The notes below the pieces were generated by a model. It was not told the origin of the DNA. It was given only the letters and a program-made list of their open reading frames with translations, and searched no databases. Of a stretch of 40,558 bases of DNA, positions 8,318 through 15,938 are shown in pieces. Each line of letters opens with the position of its first letter. Positions within the stretch are counted from its first letter, which is position 1. Source of the stretch: an uncultured Opitutia bacterium (GTDB lineage: Bacteria > Verrucomicrobiota > Verrucomicrobiia > Opitutales > CAJWYM01); the NCBI GenBank assembly GCA_913049555.1, contig CAJWYM010000033.1, positions 1 through 40,558 of the forward strand, written 5' to 3'. Position numbers and translations under genes: made by a program.

Positions 8318-9583
8318 ATGGCAAAAAAGAAAAAGAAATCCTACAAGAATATTGGCTTAAGTTTCTTAATCCTTTTGATCGGATGCGGTGTTTACTACTT
8401 CTATAAATACAAGCAAAATGAAGGCATTGAAGTGACTATCGGCAAGTCTTCGAAAGGAAATATAACCCGGATCGTAACGGCAACTGGTAAAATTTTTCCT
8501 GAAATTGAGGTTCGAATCTCTTCAGAAGTTGCTGGAGAAATAGTGGATTTGCCCGTTTTAGATGGGATGAAAATAAAAGAGGGAGATTTACTAGTGAGGG
8601 TGAATCCAGATACACTAGAAGCTCAGGTCAAACAACAGGAGGCTGCTTTCAATGCAACGAAAGCCAATGCGGCCCAAGCAAAAGCCCAACTTTTGAAAGC
8701 ACAGTTAGATATTCGCCGGACCCAGACTTTGTATGACAAAGGCTTCAGCACCGAGGATACAATGGATCAAATGAAGACTAGTTTAGAAATTGCTAGAGCC
8801 TCCCATGAGGCTTCCCTATTTCGAATCAAACAACAGGAAATGCAACTCAAAGAAGCCAATGACGAATTGAACAAAGCAAGCACTTTTTCCCCCATTGAGG
8901 GAACAGTCATCGTATTGAATTCTGAATCAGGAGATCGAGTTGTTGGAACGGGTCAATTTGCTGGCACAGAAATAATGCGTTTGGCAAACTTAAACAACAT
9001 GGAAGTTCGGGTGAATGTGTCCGAGGCGGATATCGTTGAAATTAAGATTGGCGATCCAGCAGATATTGAAGTAGATGCTTTGCCAGATCAGAGTTTTGAA
9101 GGAATGGTCACTGAAATAGCAAACTCCGCTAATACTCGGGGAGGAGGAAGTCAGGAACAACTCACAACTTTTGAGGTTAAAGTAAAACTAATTCATGTAG
9201 ATGAGAGATACAGACCTGGGATGACGGCAACAGCCAATATTAAAACCAAGACCATTCAAGATGTTGTAAAAGTTCCATTACAAAGCTTGACCGTTCGAAC
9301 TAAAGATAAGATTGAAGCCCAGCTTAAGGATAAAATACCGGCTGATTTTACAGGAAAAGACAGTTTGTTTCGGGTTGTTTTCATTCGGGAGAACAATCAG
9401 GCAATTTTAACTCCTGTTCAAACAGGGTTGTCAGACAGTAAGTTTATCGAGATTTCTAAGGGCTTGAAGGAAAACGTTGAAATCATTACCGGTTCTTATG
9501 GTGCATTGACGCGAAAACTGGAACACAAATCAATGATTTTCCTAAAAAAAGAATCAAAAGATTCAAAACAAAAGAAAAAGTAA
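8318..9583 (+). CDS. Periplasmic adaptor protein, HlyD/MacA family
   Basis: Membrane fusion protein linking the inner-membrane ABC pump to the TolC-like channel. The layout is: basic N-terminus, one membrane anchor (residues ~10-28), lipoyl half (GKIFPEIEVRISSEVAGEI), a long coiled-coil hairpin (~95-190, including TLYDKGFSTEDTMDQMKTS), second lipoyl half (ASTFSPIEGTVIVLNSESGDRV), beta-barrel and membrane-proximal domains. The length of 421 is ordinary. The C-terminus is strongly basic (LKKESKDSKQKKK). Its position between the TolC-like gene and a MacB-like ATPase makes the MacA-type role secure; the cargo is unknown. Confidence 0.88.
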   Translation: MAKKKKKSYKNIGLSFLILLIGCGVYYFYKYKQNEGIEVTIGKSSKGNITRIVTATGKIFPEIEVRISSEVAGEIVDLPVLDGMKIKEGDLLVRVNPDTLEAQVKQQEAAFNATKANAAQAKAQLLKAQLDIRRTQTLYDKGFSTEDTMDQMKTSLEIARASHEASLFRIKQQEMQLKEANDELNKASTFSPIEGTVIVLNSESGDRVVGTGQFAGTEIMRLANLNNMEVRVNVSEADIVEIKIGDPADIEVDALPDQSFEGMVTEIANSANTRGGGSQEQLTTFEVKVKLIHVDERYRPGMTATANIKTKTIQDVVKVPLQSLTVRTKDKIEAQLKDKIPADFTGKDSLFRVVFIRENNQAILTPVQTGLSDSKFIEISKGLKENVEIITGSYGALTRKLEHKSMIFLKKESKDSKQKKK

Positions 9584-9592
9584 GTTTAAGAG

Positions 9593-10279
9593 ATGAATTC
9601 TCCTGTTATAGAAATTGTTGGAGTTAAGAAGATCTACGATTTAGGCGAAACAGAGGTTCGAGCATTGAATGGAGTGGACCTTCAAATCGTTGAGAATGAC
9701 TACATGGCGATCATGGGACCCTCTGGAAGCGGAAAGTCAACCATGATGAATCTTTTAGGTTGTTTGGACACCCCCTCTGAGGGTCAGTATCTATTTGCTG
9801 GTGAAGATGTCGCAGAGATGACCGATGACGAATTGGCAGACATAAGAAATAGAAGAATCGGTTTTGTCTTTCAGAGCTTCAACCTTCTTGCAAAAGCAAC
9901 CACTCTAAGAAATGTAGAATTGCCACTAGTGTATGCAGGTTTGCATCCAGACACTAGAAGAGAGAGAGCTAAAGAAGCCCTCGTAAAAGTCGGCCTGTCC
10001 GATCGCATGACTCATCGCCCTAATGAATTGTCTGGTGGACAAAGACAAAGGGTTGCAATAGCGAGAGCTCTTGTAAACAAGCCTTCTATTCTTTTAGCAG
10101 ATGAACCCACTGGGAACCTGGATTCCAAAACCGGAGAAGAAATCATGGCTTTGTTTGATCAATTGCACCAGTTGGGGAATACGATCATTTTAGTGACTCA
10201 CGAAGATGACATTGCAATGCATGCCAAAAGATGTGTTCGTCTGAGGGATGGAATTGTGGAGTCTGATAAAAAGATCTAA
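9593..10279 (+). CDS. ABC transporter ATP-binding protein, LolD/MacB type
   Basis: ATPase of the efflux system, 228 residues. Motifs in order: Walker [10 protein letters not shown] (~42-50), Q-loop FVFQSFNLL, signature LSGGQRQR (~142-149), Walker B ILLADEP followed by TGNLDSKTG, and switch histidine in LVTHE. The TGNLD motif and length are typical of the MacB/LolD/FtsE group that powers mechanotransmission through FtsX-type permeases rather than transport through a channel. The gene abuts the next one with no intervening base, so the two are almost certainly co-translated. Confidence 0.92.
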   Translation: MNSPVIEIVGVKKIYDLGETEVRALNGVDLQIVENDYMAIMGPSGSGKSTMMNLLGCLDTPSEGQYLFAGEDVAEMTDDELADIRNRRIGFVFQSFNLLAKATTLRNVELPLVYAGLHPDTRRERAKEALVKVGLSDRMTHRPNELSGGQRQRVAIARALVNKPSILLADEPTGNLDSKTGEEIMALFDQLHQLGNTIILVTHEDDIAMHAKRCVRLRDGIVESDKKI

Positions 10280-11545
10280 ATGAAACAACTGGGCTATGAA
10301 ATTGTTGAATCGATCGCTATTGCAATCGAGCAAGTTTATGAACATAGAATGCGATCCTTATTGACAGCCCTCGGGGTGATGATTGGTATTATTGCGGTGA
10401 CATTGATGGGTTCTGCAATCCGAGGGATTGACGTAGGATTTACTAGCAATTTATCCATTTTAGGTATGAATACCTTCTATCTTGAGAAATGGCCATGGAA
10501 AGATGTGGGAGACAATTGGATCCAATACAGGAATCGACCTCCGATACCAGCTAGTTACAGTGAAAAATTGAATAACTCGATTTTATCTACGGAAAATTCA
10601 AGTTTGATCATCGCAGTTCCTATGGTGAAAAACCGCAGGAAAATATCAAAGGACGACCGAAATATCCAGGGAGTTGAAATCATAGGAACCAATGCAGACT
10701 ATCCATTGGTCGACAATGCTGAAATCGAGTTGGGAAGATTTTTATCTGAGGTTGAAGTTCTAAGAGGAAGAAATGTGGTTGTCTTGGGACACGAAGTGGC
10801 TGCATCCCTATTTCCTGAGGATTTAGAAGAGTCTATTGGTGCCTACGTAAACATACAAGATATCAAATATAAAGTAACCGGAGTTTACAAGAAGCAAGGT
10901 TCTGTGCTGGGGATTGGTAATTTTGATAAGAACGTTCTTATGCCTTTGCCCTCAATGAGAAAGTTTTTTGTTAGTAAAAGATATCATTCAGCAACGATTA
11001 AAATACAAAAAAAAGAGGAAGCCTCTTTTGAGGACGCAACAGATGAGATCACAGGTGCAGTGAGACTGATTCGAGGCTTAAAACCTGGGCAAAAAGATAA
11101 CTTTTCCATCAACCAGTCTACTGCAGTTGCAGAAGAAATTGCACCTGTTAAAAGAGGAATTGCGATCGCCGGTTTTGGAATTACTGGACTGGCATTGTTT
11201 GTAGGCGCAATTGGTATTATGAATATTACCTTTGTCAGCGTTCAAGAGCGGACTAAAGAAATTGGAACGAGAAGAGCCATTGGTGCTAGAAAGCGAGCCA
11301 TCCTGATACAATTTTTGATGGAAGCCAATATGATCTGTTTGATTGGAGGAATCATCGGGGTATTCATATCCTTTTTAATCAAGTTGGTGCTGCAGCGATT
11401 TATCCCAGAATTCCCTCTAATCATGTCGGGTCAATTGATTTTAGTTGCTATGTTGGTTTCGGTTTTAACTGGAATTGGTTCTGGAATCGCTCCAGCTTGG
11501 AAAGCCTCTCGACTAGATCCCGCTGAGGCTTTACGTCATGAGTAA
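10280..11545 (+). CDS. ABC transporter permease, MacB/FtsX type (first of two)
   Basis: MacB-like membrane subunit without a fused ATPase. One N-terminal membrane helix (SLLTALGVMIGIIAVTLMG), a large periplasmic domain (about 45-290), then three C-terminal helices with the family motif IGIMNITFVSVQERTKEIGTRRAIGARKRAI. The C-terminus, PAWKASRLDPAEALRHE, is the conserved end of the FtsX family. It is 421 residues, starts immediately after the ATPase stop and overlaps the second permease by 8 bases. With the second permease it probably forms a heterodimer, where canonical MacB is a homodimer. Confidence 0.9.
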   Translation: MKQLGYEIVESIAIAIEQVYEHRMRSLLTALGVMIGIIAVTLMGSAIRGIDVGFTSNLSILGMNTFYLEKWPWKDVGDNWIQYRNRPPIPASYSEKLNNSILSTENSSLIIAVPMVKNRRKISKDDRNIQGVEIIGTNADYPLVDNAEIELGRFLSEVEVLRGRNVVVLGHEVAASLFPEDLEESIGAYVNIQDIKYKVTGVYKKQGSVLGIGNFDKNVLMPLPSMRKFFVSKRYHSATIKIQKKEEASFEDATDEITGAVRLIRGLKPGQKDNFSINQSTAVAEEIAPVKRGIAIAGFGITGLALFVGAIGIMNITFVSVQERTKEIGTRRAIGARKRAILIQFLMEANMICLIGGIIGVFISFLIKLVLQRFIPEFPLIMSGQLILVAMLVSVLTGIGSGIAPAWKASRLDPAEALRHE

Positions 11546-12797
11546 CTTGAATAACAAAAAGAACCAAATTCGAAAAGCCGATTTATTTATTTTGGCTATT
11601 GGGTCCTTAGGATCTAACAAATTGAGAACCATCCTTACAATTTTAGGGGTCTCAATTGGGGTATTTTCTGTCATCGGTGTGATGACTGGATTGACTGCTG
11701 TAAAAACAAATATTAATGAAGGTTTAAACTTTCTTGAAGCAAGCGTTTTCCAAATTAAAAGAGAACCATCTATGCAGTTTTTTGGTAAAAAATCCAATTG
11801 GCGTAAGCGTCCGAAAATCAATCCTCAGCAAGCGGATCAATTCAAAGAAGCGATGGAAGAGGAAGGGATTCCTGTTACCTTAATTGCAAATGACGGCGGT
11901 GAAAGAATTCAGTATAAAAATAAAAAAACCTCTCCAAGAGTCACCGTCATAGGAACCAATGAAAATTATTTAATCACTAATAAGTTTGAGCTAGAATATG
12001 GCAGGAATCTAACTAAAGGAGATTTGGCCTTCAACCGACCTGTTGTAGTTATAGGAAAAGAAATTGAACAGGAACTTTTTCCTATTGAAAATCCTATGGG
12101 CAAGCGGGTTTTAGTTGAGGATGATTGGTATGAAGTGATTGGTATTTTAAAAGAAAAAGGAGAACGATTTGGATCCAGTATGGACAATATAGTAATGATT
12201 CCTTTGACCAAGTTTGTGGAGATTCATTGGAACCCATGGCGAAGCATGCAAATATCTGTTCAAGCCCCTTCAACGATAGAGATGGTTGCAACAAAAGACC
12301 TTGCTGTTGGGAAAATGAGATTGGCCAGAGGTTTAGAGCCAGAAGAGAAAAATGATTTTGAAATCAGTTCTAATGATTCTGCTCAAGAAGCTTTCAATAA
12401 GATTGCTTTTGTTGTTTCCATTGGAGGATTGCTCATCAGTTCGATCGCTCTTCTGTGCTCTGGTATTGGGATTATGAATATCATGTTGGTCAGTGTCACA
12501 GAAAGAACCCGAGAGATTGGTATTCGTAAATCCCTTGGAGCAAGGAAAAAGGATATCCTGTATCAATTTTTAATAGAATCAGTCTTTCTTTCTGAAATGG
12601 GAGCTCTTTTAGGAATTATTCTTGGCCTTGCGGCTGGGAATATATTTGCATTCCAAATGAATGTTTCTGTTATGATCCCCTGGGGATGGGTATTTACTGC
12701 GGTTTTCAGTTGTTCCGTAATTGGCATCGGATTTGGATTGTACCCGGCTTGGCACGCAGCTAATTTAAAACCCGTTGATGCTCTTCGCTATGAATAA
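11538..12797 (+). CDS. ABC transporter permease, MacB/FtsX type (second of two)
   Basis: A paralogue of the preceding gene with the same design: N-terminal helix (RTILTILGVSIGVFSVIGV), periplasmic domain, and C-terminal helices carrying IGIMNIMLVSVTERTREIGIRKSLGARKKDI, ending PAWHAANLKPVDALRYE. The two proteins agree closely in the cytoplasmic coupling segments but little in the periplasmic domains, as expected if the pair handles asymmetric cargo or adaptor contacts. Its ATG lies within the end of the first permease gene. The operon ends here; no obvious strong terminator follows before the convergent gene at 12907. Confidence 0.9.
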   Translation: MSNLNNKKNQIRKADLFILAIGSLGSNKLRTILTILGVSIGVFSVIGVMTGLTAVKTNINEGLNFLEASVFQIKREPSMQFFGKKSNWRKRPKINPQQADQFKEAMEEEGIPVTLIANDGGERIQYKNKKTSPRVTVIGTNENYLITNKFELEYGRNLTKGDLAFNRPVVVIGKEIEQELFPIENPMGKRVLVEDDWYEVIGILKEKGERFGSSMDNIVMIPLTKFVEIHWNPWRSMQISVQAPSTIEMVATKDLAVGKMRLARGLEPEEKNDFEISSNDSAQEAFNKIAFVVSIGGLLISSIALLCSGIGIMNIMLVSVTERTREIGIRKSLGARKKDILYQFLIESVFLSEMGALLGIILGLAAGNIFAFQMNVSVMIPWGWVFTAVFSCSVIGIGFGLYPAWHAANLKPVDALRYE

Positions 12798-12906
12798 AAG
12801 AGCTTTCAGTTTACAACCTTAACGAGCAATAAGTTGGAATTTCAGAGGATCCGCGTAATTTAATTAAAGTTATTGAATCTAAGTAAGTAAGAGAGAGCCA
12901 ACGCTT

Positions 12907-13419
12907 TTACTCATTACGAATATCTGATAAAGTAGAATTAAACATATCGGCCATAATGCCGCTTCCTTCAGGTTCTAAACTAAACTCATATTCTTCAGAA
13001 ATTTCACTGTCTGATCCTTTGGACTTTTTATTCTTTTTATTTTTCTTGGGACAGTACTTTTTCTTAACATCCAAAGTAAGCGTAGAGAATAAATGTGCGT
13101 ATTTTTCAGATAAATTGTGCAAGTCGTATCGAAACTCTTTTCGATTGATTTTAAAATACAAATGGGTTGAAGAAACACGATCAATTGTAACAAGAATTTT
13201 TTTTCCCGCATTGTTCTCAATTGTCATGGAACGATCTAGGATGTCATCAGGGAGTTTCCCATAGAGTTCCTGATGGATAAAATCGTTTTTAATTTTTTCT
13301 TGGATTACATTCCAGTCAGAAATGTTTTTTTCCTTGAATTTCGACTTATTGGAACCAAACAATGAATGATTGGTGAAAAAAATTAAAAAAAATGCGAATG
13401 TAACCTTTGTGATACTCAT
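12907..13419 (-). CDS. Small exported protein with possible SHD1-like domain
   Basis: A 170-residue protein with a clear signal peptide (SITKVTFAFFLIFFTNHSLFGS). The middle (about 65-115), including SMTIENNAGKKILVTIDRV and FRYDLHNLSEKYAHLF, resembles the short beta-rich SHD1-like module common in exported PVC proteins, where a strand pattern of the type TDxxGRxIxAxL is followed by VxLxxLSxxD. A lysine-rich linker (KKNKKNKKSKG) and an acidic tail follow. No enzymatic residues are recognisable. It is convergent with the efflux operon and has no obvious partner. The domain assignment is tentative; that it is a real secreted protein is more secure. Confidence 0.6.
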   Translation of the reverse strand: MSITKVTFAFFLIFFTNHSLFGSNKSKFKEKNISDWNVIQEKIKNDFIHQELYGKLPDDILDRSMTIENNAGKKILVTIDRVSSTHLYFKINRKEFRYDLHNLSEKYAHLFSTLTLDVKKKYCPKKNKKNKKSKGSDSEISEEYEFSLEPEGSGIMADMFNSTLSDIRNE

Positions 13420-13644
13420 AACAAAACAGTTGAACTTAGAACTGAGGTCCTAGATTTTAACTGGGCTCGAAATGAGTATTAACTTTATTTAGTGAAATAA
13501 AAATTATTATGTCAAATAATAAATATAATTTTTAACTATTAATTTGCAAGAATTGGTAAAATAATAGGAAGAACACTCCCAAATTTAAAAATAAATAAAC
13601 ACTCATTTTTCCTCTTTTTTTGATCTTTTGTTTTAAATAAACCA

Positions 13645-15045
13645 TTACCCACACATCACTTTACCGTCAGAGAGATCATAATAAGCGACCATGTAGGGAT
13701 GAGATTCATCGAAAGTAGTGAGAGGCCTTGGGTCTGATACCAATCCCGAAGCCCTATTATTTTTTCCTTCAGTATTAGAAAAATCATCTCCTAATTCCTG
13801 TCTCCAATATTCAATTCTTTTTCTCAAAGTTTTCACAATCTCCGGATTCTCCTGAGCGACATTCTTTTCTTCGCCGGGATCTAAACTTAAATTGTACAAT
13901 TCCTCAACATCCTCAGGGTCTAACCAGACACCATTTTTAGGACTTCTACATACATGAAGCTTCCAAGAACCTGCGCGCAGGGCACAAAGATTATTCATAC
14001 CATAGAAAACAAACTCATCCCGAGGCGGTGATTTATCAAATTCTGCCCGGAGAAGGGGTTCTAAATTTACGCCATCAATTGTCCTTGATTCATCCAAATC
14101 GGCTCCAATTACAGAAGCCAAAGTAGGTAAAAAATCAATCGAGGAAACGATCTCTGAGCAGGTGGTTGCGGCAGGGATCATCCTCGGCCATTTCATAATG
14201 CATGGCACCCGAAATCCACCATCCCAAGTCGTTGATTTTCTCCCTCTTAATTCTCCATTCGAACCTCCCTCATCTCTTGCTCGGGAACCATTATCACTGG
14301 TAAATATAATCCATGTGTTTTCTACAATTCCTAACTTTTCCAACTCATACTCAAGCATTCCTAAAACCCAATCAATACATGCTACTGCTCCACCATAGCC
14401 ACCATTTTTAGAATTTTTCAGGAAATGTGCAGGAACAAACAGAGGCACATGAACATACATATGAGCAAGATAAAGGAAAAATGGGTTTTCCGGATCTTTT
14501 CGTATAAATGAAAGGCTTTCTTGCAAATAACGTTCTGTGAGTCCTCTCTGGTCGGGTTGCTCTTGAATGACATCTTTATCTTTGATCAAAGGCAAAGGAA
14601 CTTCGATTTTTGTACCCCTCTGGATACCCATGTCGTTGCTGTATGGAAGACCATAATACTCATCAAATCCAAAATTTGTCGGTAGGAATTCTTTTTGATC
14701 TCCACAATGCCATTTGCCAACATGCTTCGTCCTGTATCCACTTCTCTTCAATGTACTCGCGATTGTTTCTTCATCAGGATTCAAACCATTTCTAGATCCG
14801 GGGAACAATACAGCACCTCCATCAAAGTCCCCAAATCCAATTCTTGGAGGATAGCATCCTGTCATCATAGCTCCTCGAGAAGGACTGCAAACACAGGAGG
14901 CCATATAAAAATCTGTGAATAACATACCCTCTTGAGCCATCTTATCTAGGTGTGGAGTTTCATTTAGCTTGGATCCATAACAACCCAAATCTCCATATCC
15001 TAAATCATCACAATTAATTAAAATAATATTTGGTTTTTCGCTCAT
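13645..15045 (-). CDS. S1-type sulfatase, cytosolic
   Basis: A formylglycine-dependent sulfatase of 466 residues that removes sulfate esters from sugars. The N-terminal metal site is clear (NIILINCDDLGYGDLGCYG) and the modification motif is C53-S-P-S-R57 followed by TG at 62-63, so C53 would be converted to formylglycine. GKWHCG near 110 and the TSDNG segment (ending at about 253) complete the active site. There is no signal peptide, unlike most polysaccharide sulfatases of marine PVC bacteria, so it should act on imported oligosaccharides. It is divergent from an AraC regulator and close to a GH2 gene. The exact substrate cannot be told from sequence; galactose or N-acetylgalactosamine 6-sulfate are possibilities. 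Confidence 0.9.
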   Translation of the reverse strand: MSEKPNIILINCDDLGYGDLGCYGSKLNETPHLDKMAQEGMLFTDFYMASCVCSPSRGAMMTGCYPPRIGFGDFDGGAVLFPGSRNGLNPDEETIASTLKRSGYRTKHVGKWHCGDQKEFLPTNFGFDEYYGLPYSNDMGIQRGTKIEVPLPLIKDKDVIQEQPDQRGLTERYLQESLSFIRKDPENPFFLYLAHMYVHVPLFVPAHFLKNSKNGGYGGAVACIDWVLGMLEYELEKLGIVENTWIIFTSDNGSRARDEGGSNGELRGRKSTTWDGGFRVPCIMKWPRMIPAATTCSEIVSSIDFLPTLASVIGADLDESRTIDGVNLEPLLRAEFDKSPPRDEFVFYGMNNLCALRAGSWKLHVCRSPKNGVWLDPEDVEELYNLSLDPGEEKNVAQENPEIVKTLRKRIEYWRQELGDDFSNTEGKNNRASGLVSDPRPLTTFDESHPYMVAYYDLSDGKVMCG

Positions 15046-15081
15046 TTATTGCCTTCTTTTGAATTTGATTACGAGTTGTTT

Positions 15082-15144
15082 ATAGATATAATAATACCCT
15101 AATCCAAATCAAAAATAACATATCTATTATTGATATTTAATATC
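15082..15144. promoter_or_regulatory. Inverted half-sites in the sulfatase/AraC divergent region
   Basis: ATAGATAT at 15082-15089 is the inverse complement of ATATCTAT at 15120-15127, 38 bases apart centre to centre, and a further short palindrome GATATT-T-AATATC lies at 15132-15144. Both fall in the 110-base gap between the sulfatase and AraC starts. They may be regulator half-sites, but the DNA is very AT-rich, so chance matches are plausible. Confidence 0.3.
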
Positions 15145-15155
15145 TCCTCTGAGTC

Positions 15156-15938
15156 ATGATCCATGTCCGAAATGTTTTGCTTGTTCCGTGTATGCCCTTA
15201 CAGATGCCCAGCCACGAACACGAAATTTATGAATTGCACTTTATCATAAAAGGAAAAGCTTTCTATAAAACAGAGAAAAGACCTTTCCATTTAGAAGCTG
15301 GAGATATTTCGATTACTTTGCCAGGAGAGAGACATTCTCTGGTTCCTGCAAAAGAATCCATCGATACGGCTCAATACATTGTTTTTTTTGAAATTCTAGG
15401 AAGTGAGGACGAATTACTCAGAAAACAAATTCATCATTTTAGAGCAAACTACAAAAAAATCTTTATTGGATTAGAAAAAATTCCCGAATTCAGTCAAATT
15501 CACCAAAATAGGCAGTTACAATGTGCCTACCACACAAAAGCGCTTGAAGTTTCTTTCGCTTCCATTCTCTACAGTGCACATTCCCAGAAAAAATCCATAC
15601 CCAACTGGTTGAATCTGGCAATTCAGGAAATGCACCATAATATCCACAATAATATAAATATAGAACAAATTTGTCTCCATATCCAAGTGAGTGCCTCTCA
15701 CCTTAGTCGAGAATTTAAACATCATTTCGGCAGAACTCCCCTACAATATTTTCAATCCTTGAAAATCCACATGGCAAAAAGTTATCTGACCGAGAAAAAC
15801 CTAACCATCTACCAGATCTCTGATTTACTCGGATATGCAAACGAATTTCATTTCTCCAGATCGTTTAAAAAACACACGAAAATTTCCCCAAGTGCCTATC
15901 GAAACTCAACAAAAATTGGAGAAACTATTCCTGACTGA
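15156..15938 (+). CDS. AraC-family transcriptional regulator, cupin sensor domain
   Basis: A 260-residue regulator. The N-terminal half is a cupin-type sugar-sensing domain (HEHEIYELHFIIKGKAFYKTE, then LEAGDISITLPGERHSL). The C-terminal ~100 residues are the double helix-turn-helix domain, with HIQVSASHLSREFKHHFG as the first HTH and TIYQISDLLGYANEFHFSRSFKKH plus SPSAYR as the second. It is divergent from the sulfatase gene and convergent with the GH2 gene, whose last codons it overlaps by 14 bases. The likely role is induction of the sulfatase (and perhaps GH2) by a sugar intermediate. Confidence 0.9.
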   Translation: MIHVRNVLLVPCMPLQMPSHEHEIYELHFIIKGKAFYKTEKRPFHLEAGDISITLPGERHSLVPAKESIDTAQYIVFFEILGSEDELLRKQIHHFRANYKKIFIGLEKIPEFSQIHQNRQLQCAYHTKALEVSFASILYSAHSQKKSIPNWLNLAIQEMHHNIHNNINIEQICLHIQVSASHLSREFKHHFGRTPLQYFQSLKIHMAKSYLTEKNLTIYQISDLLGYANEFHFSRSFKKHTKISPSAYRNSTKIGETIPD

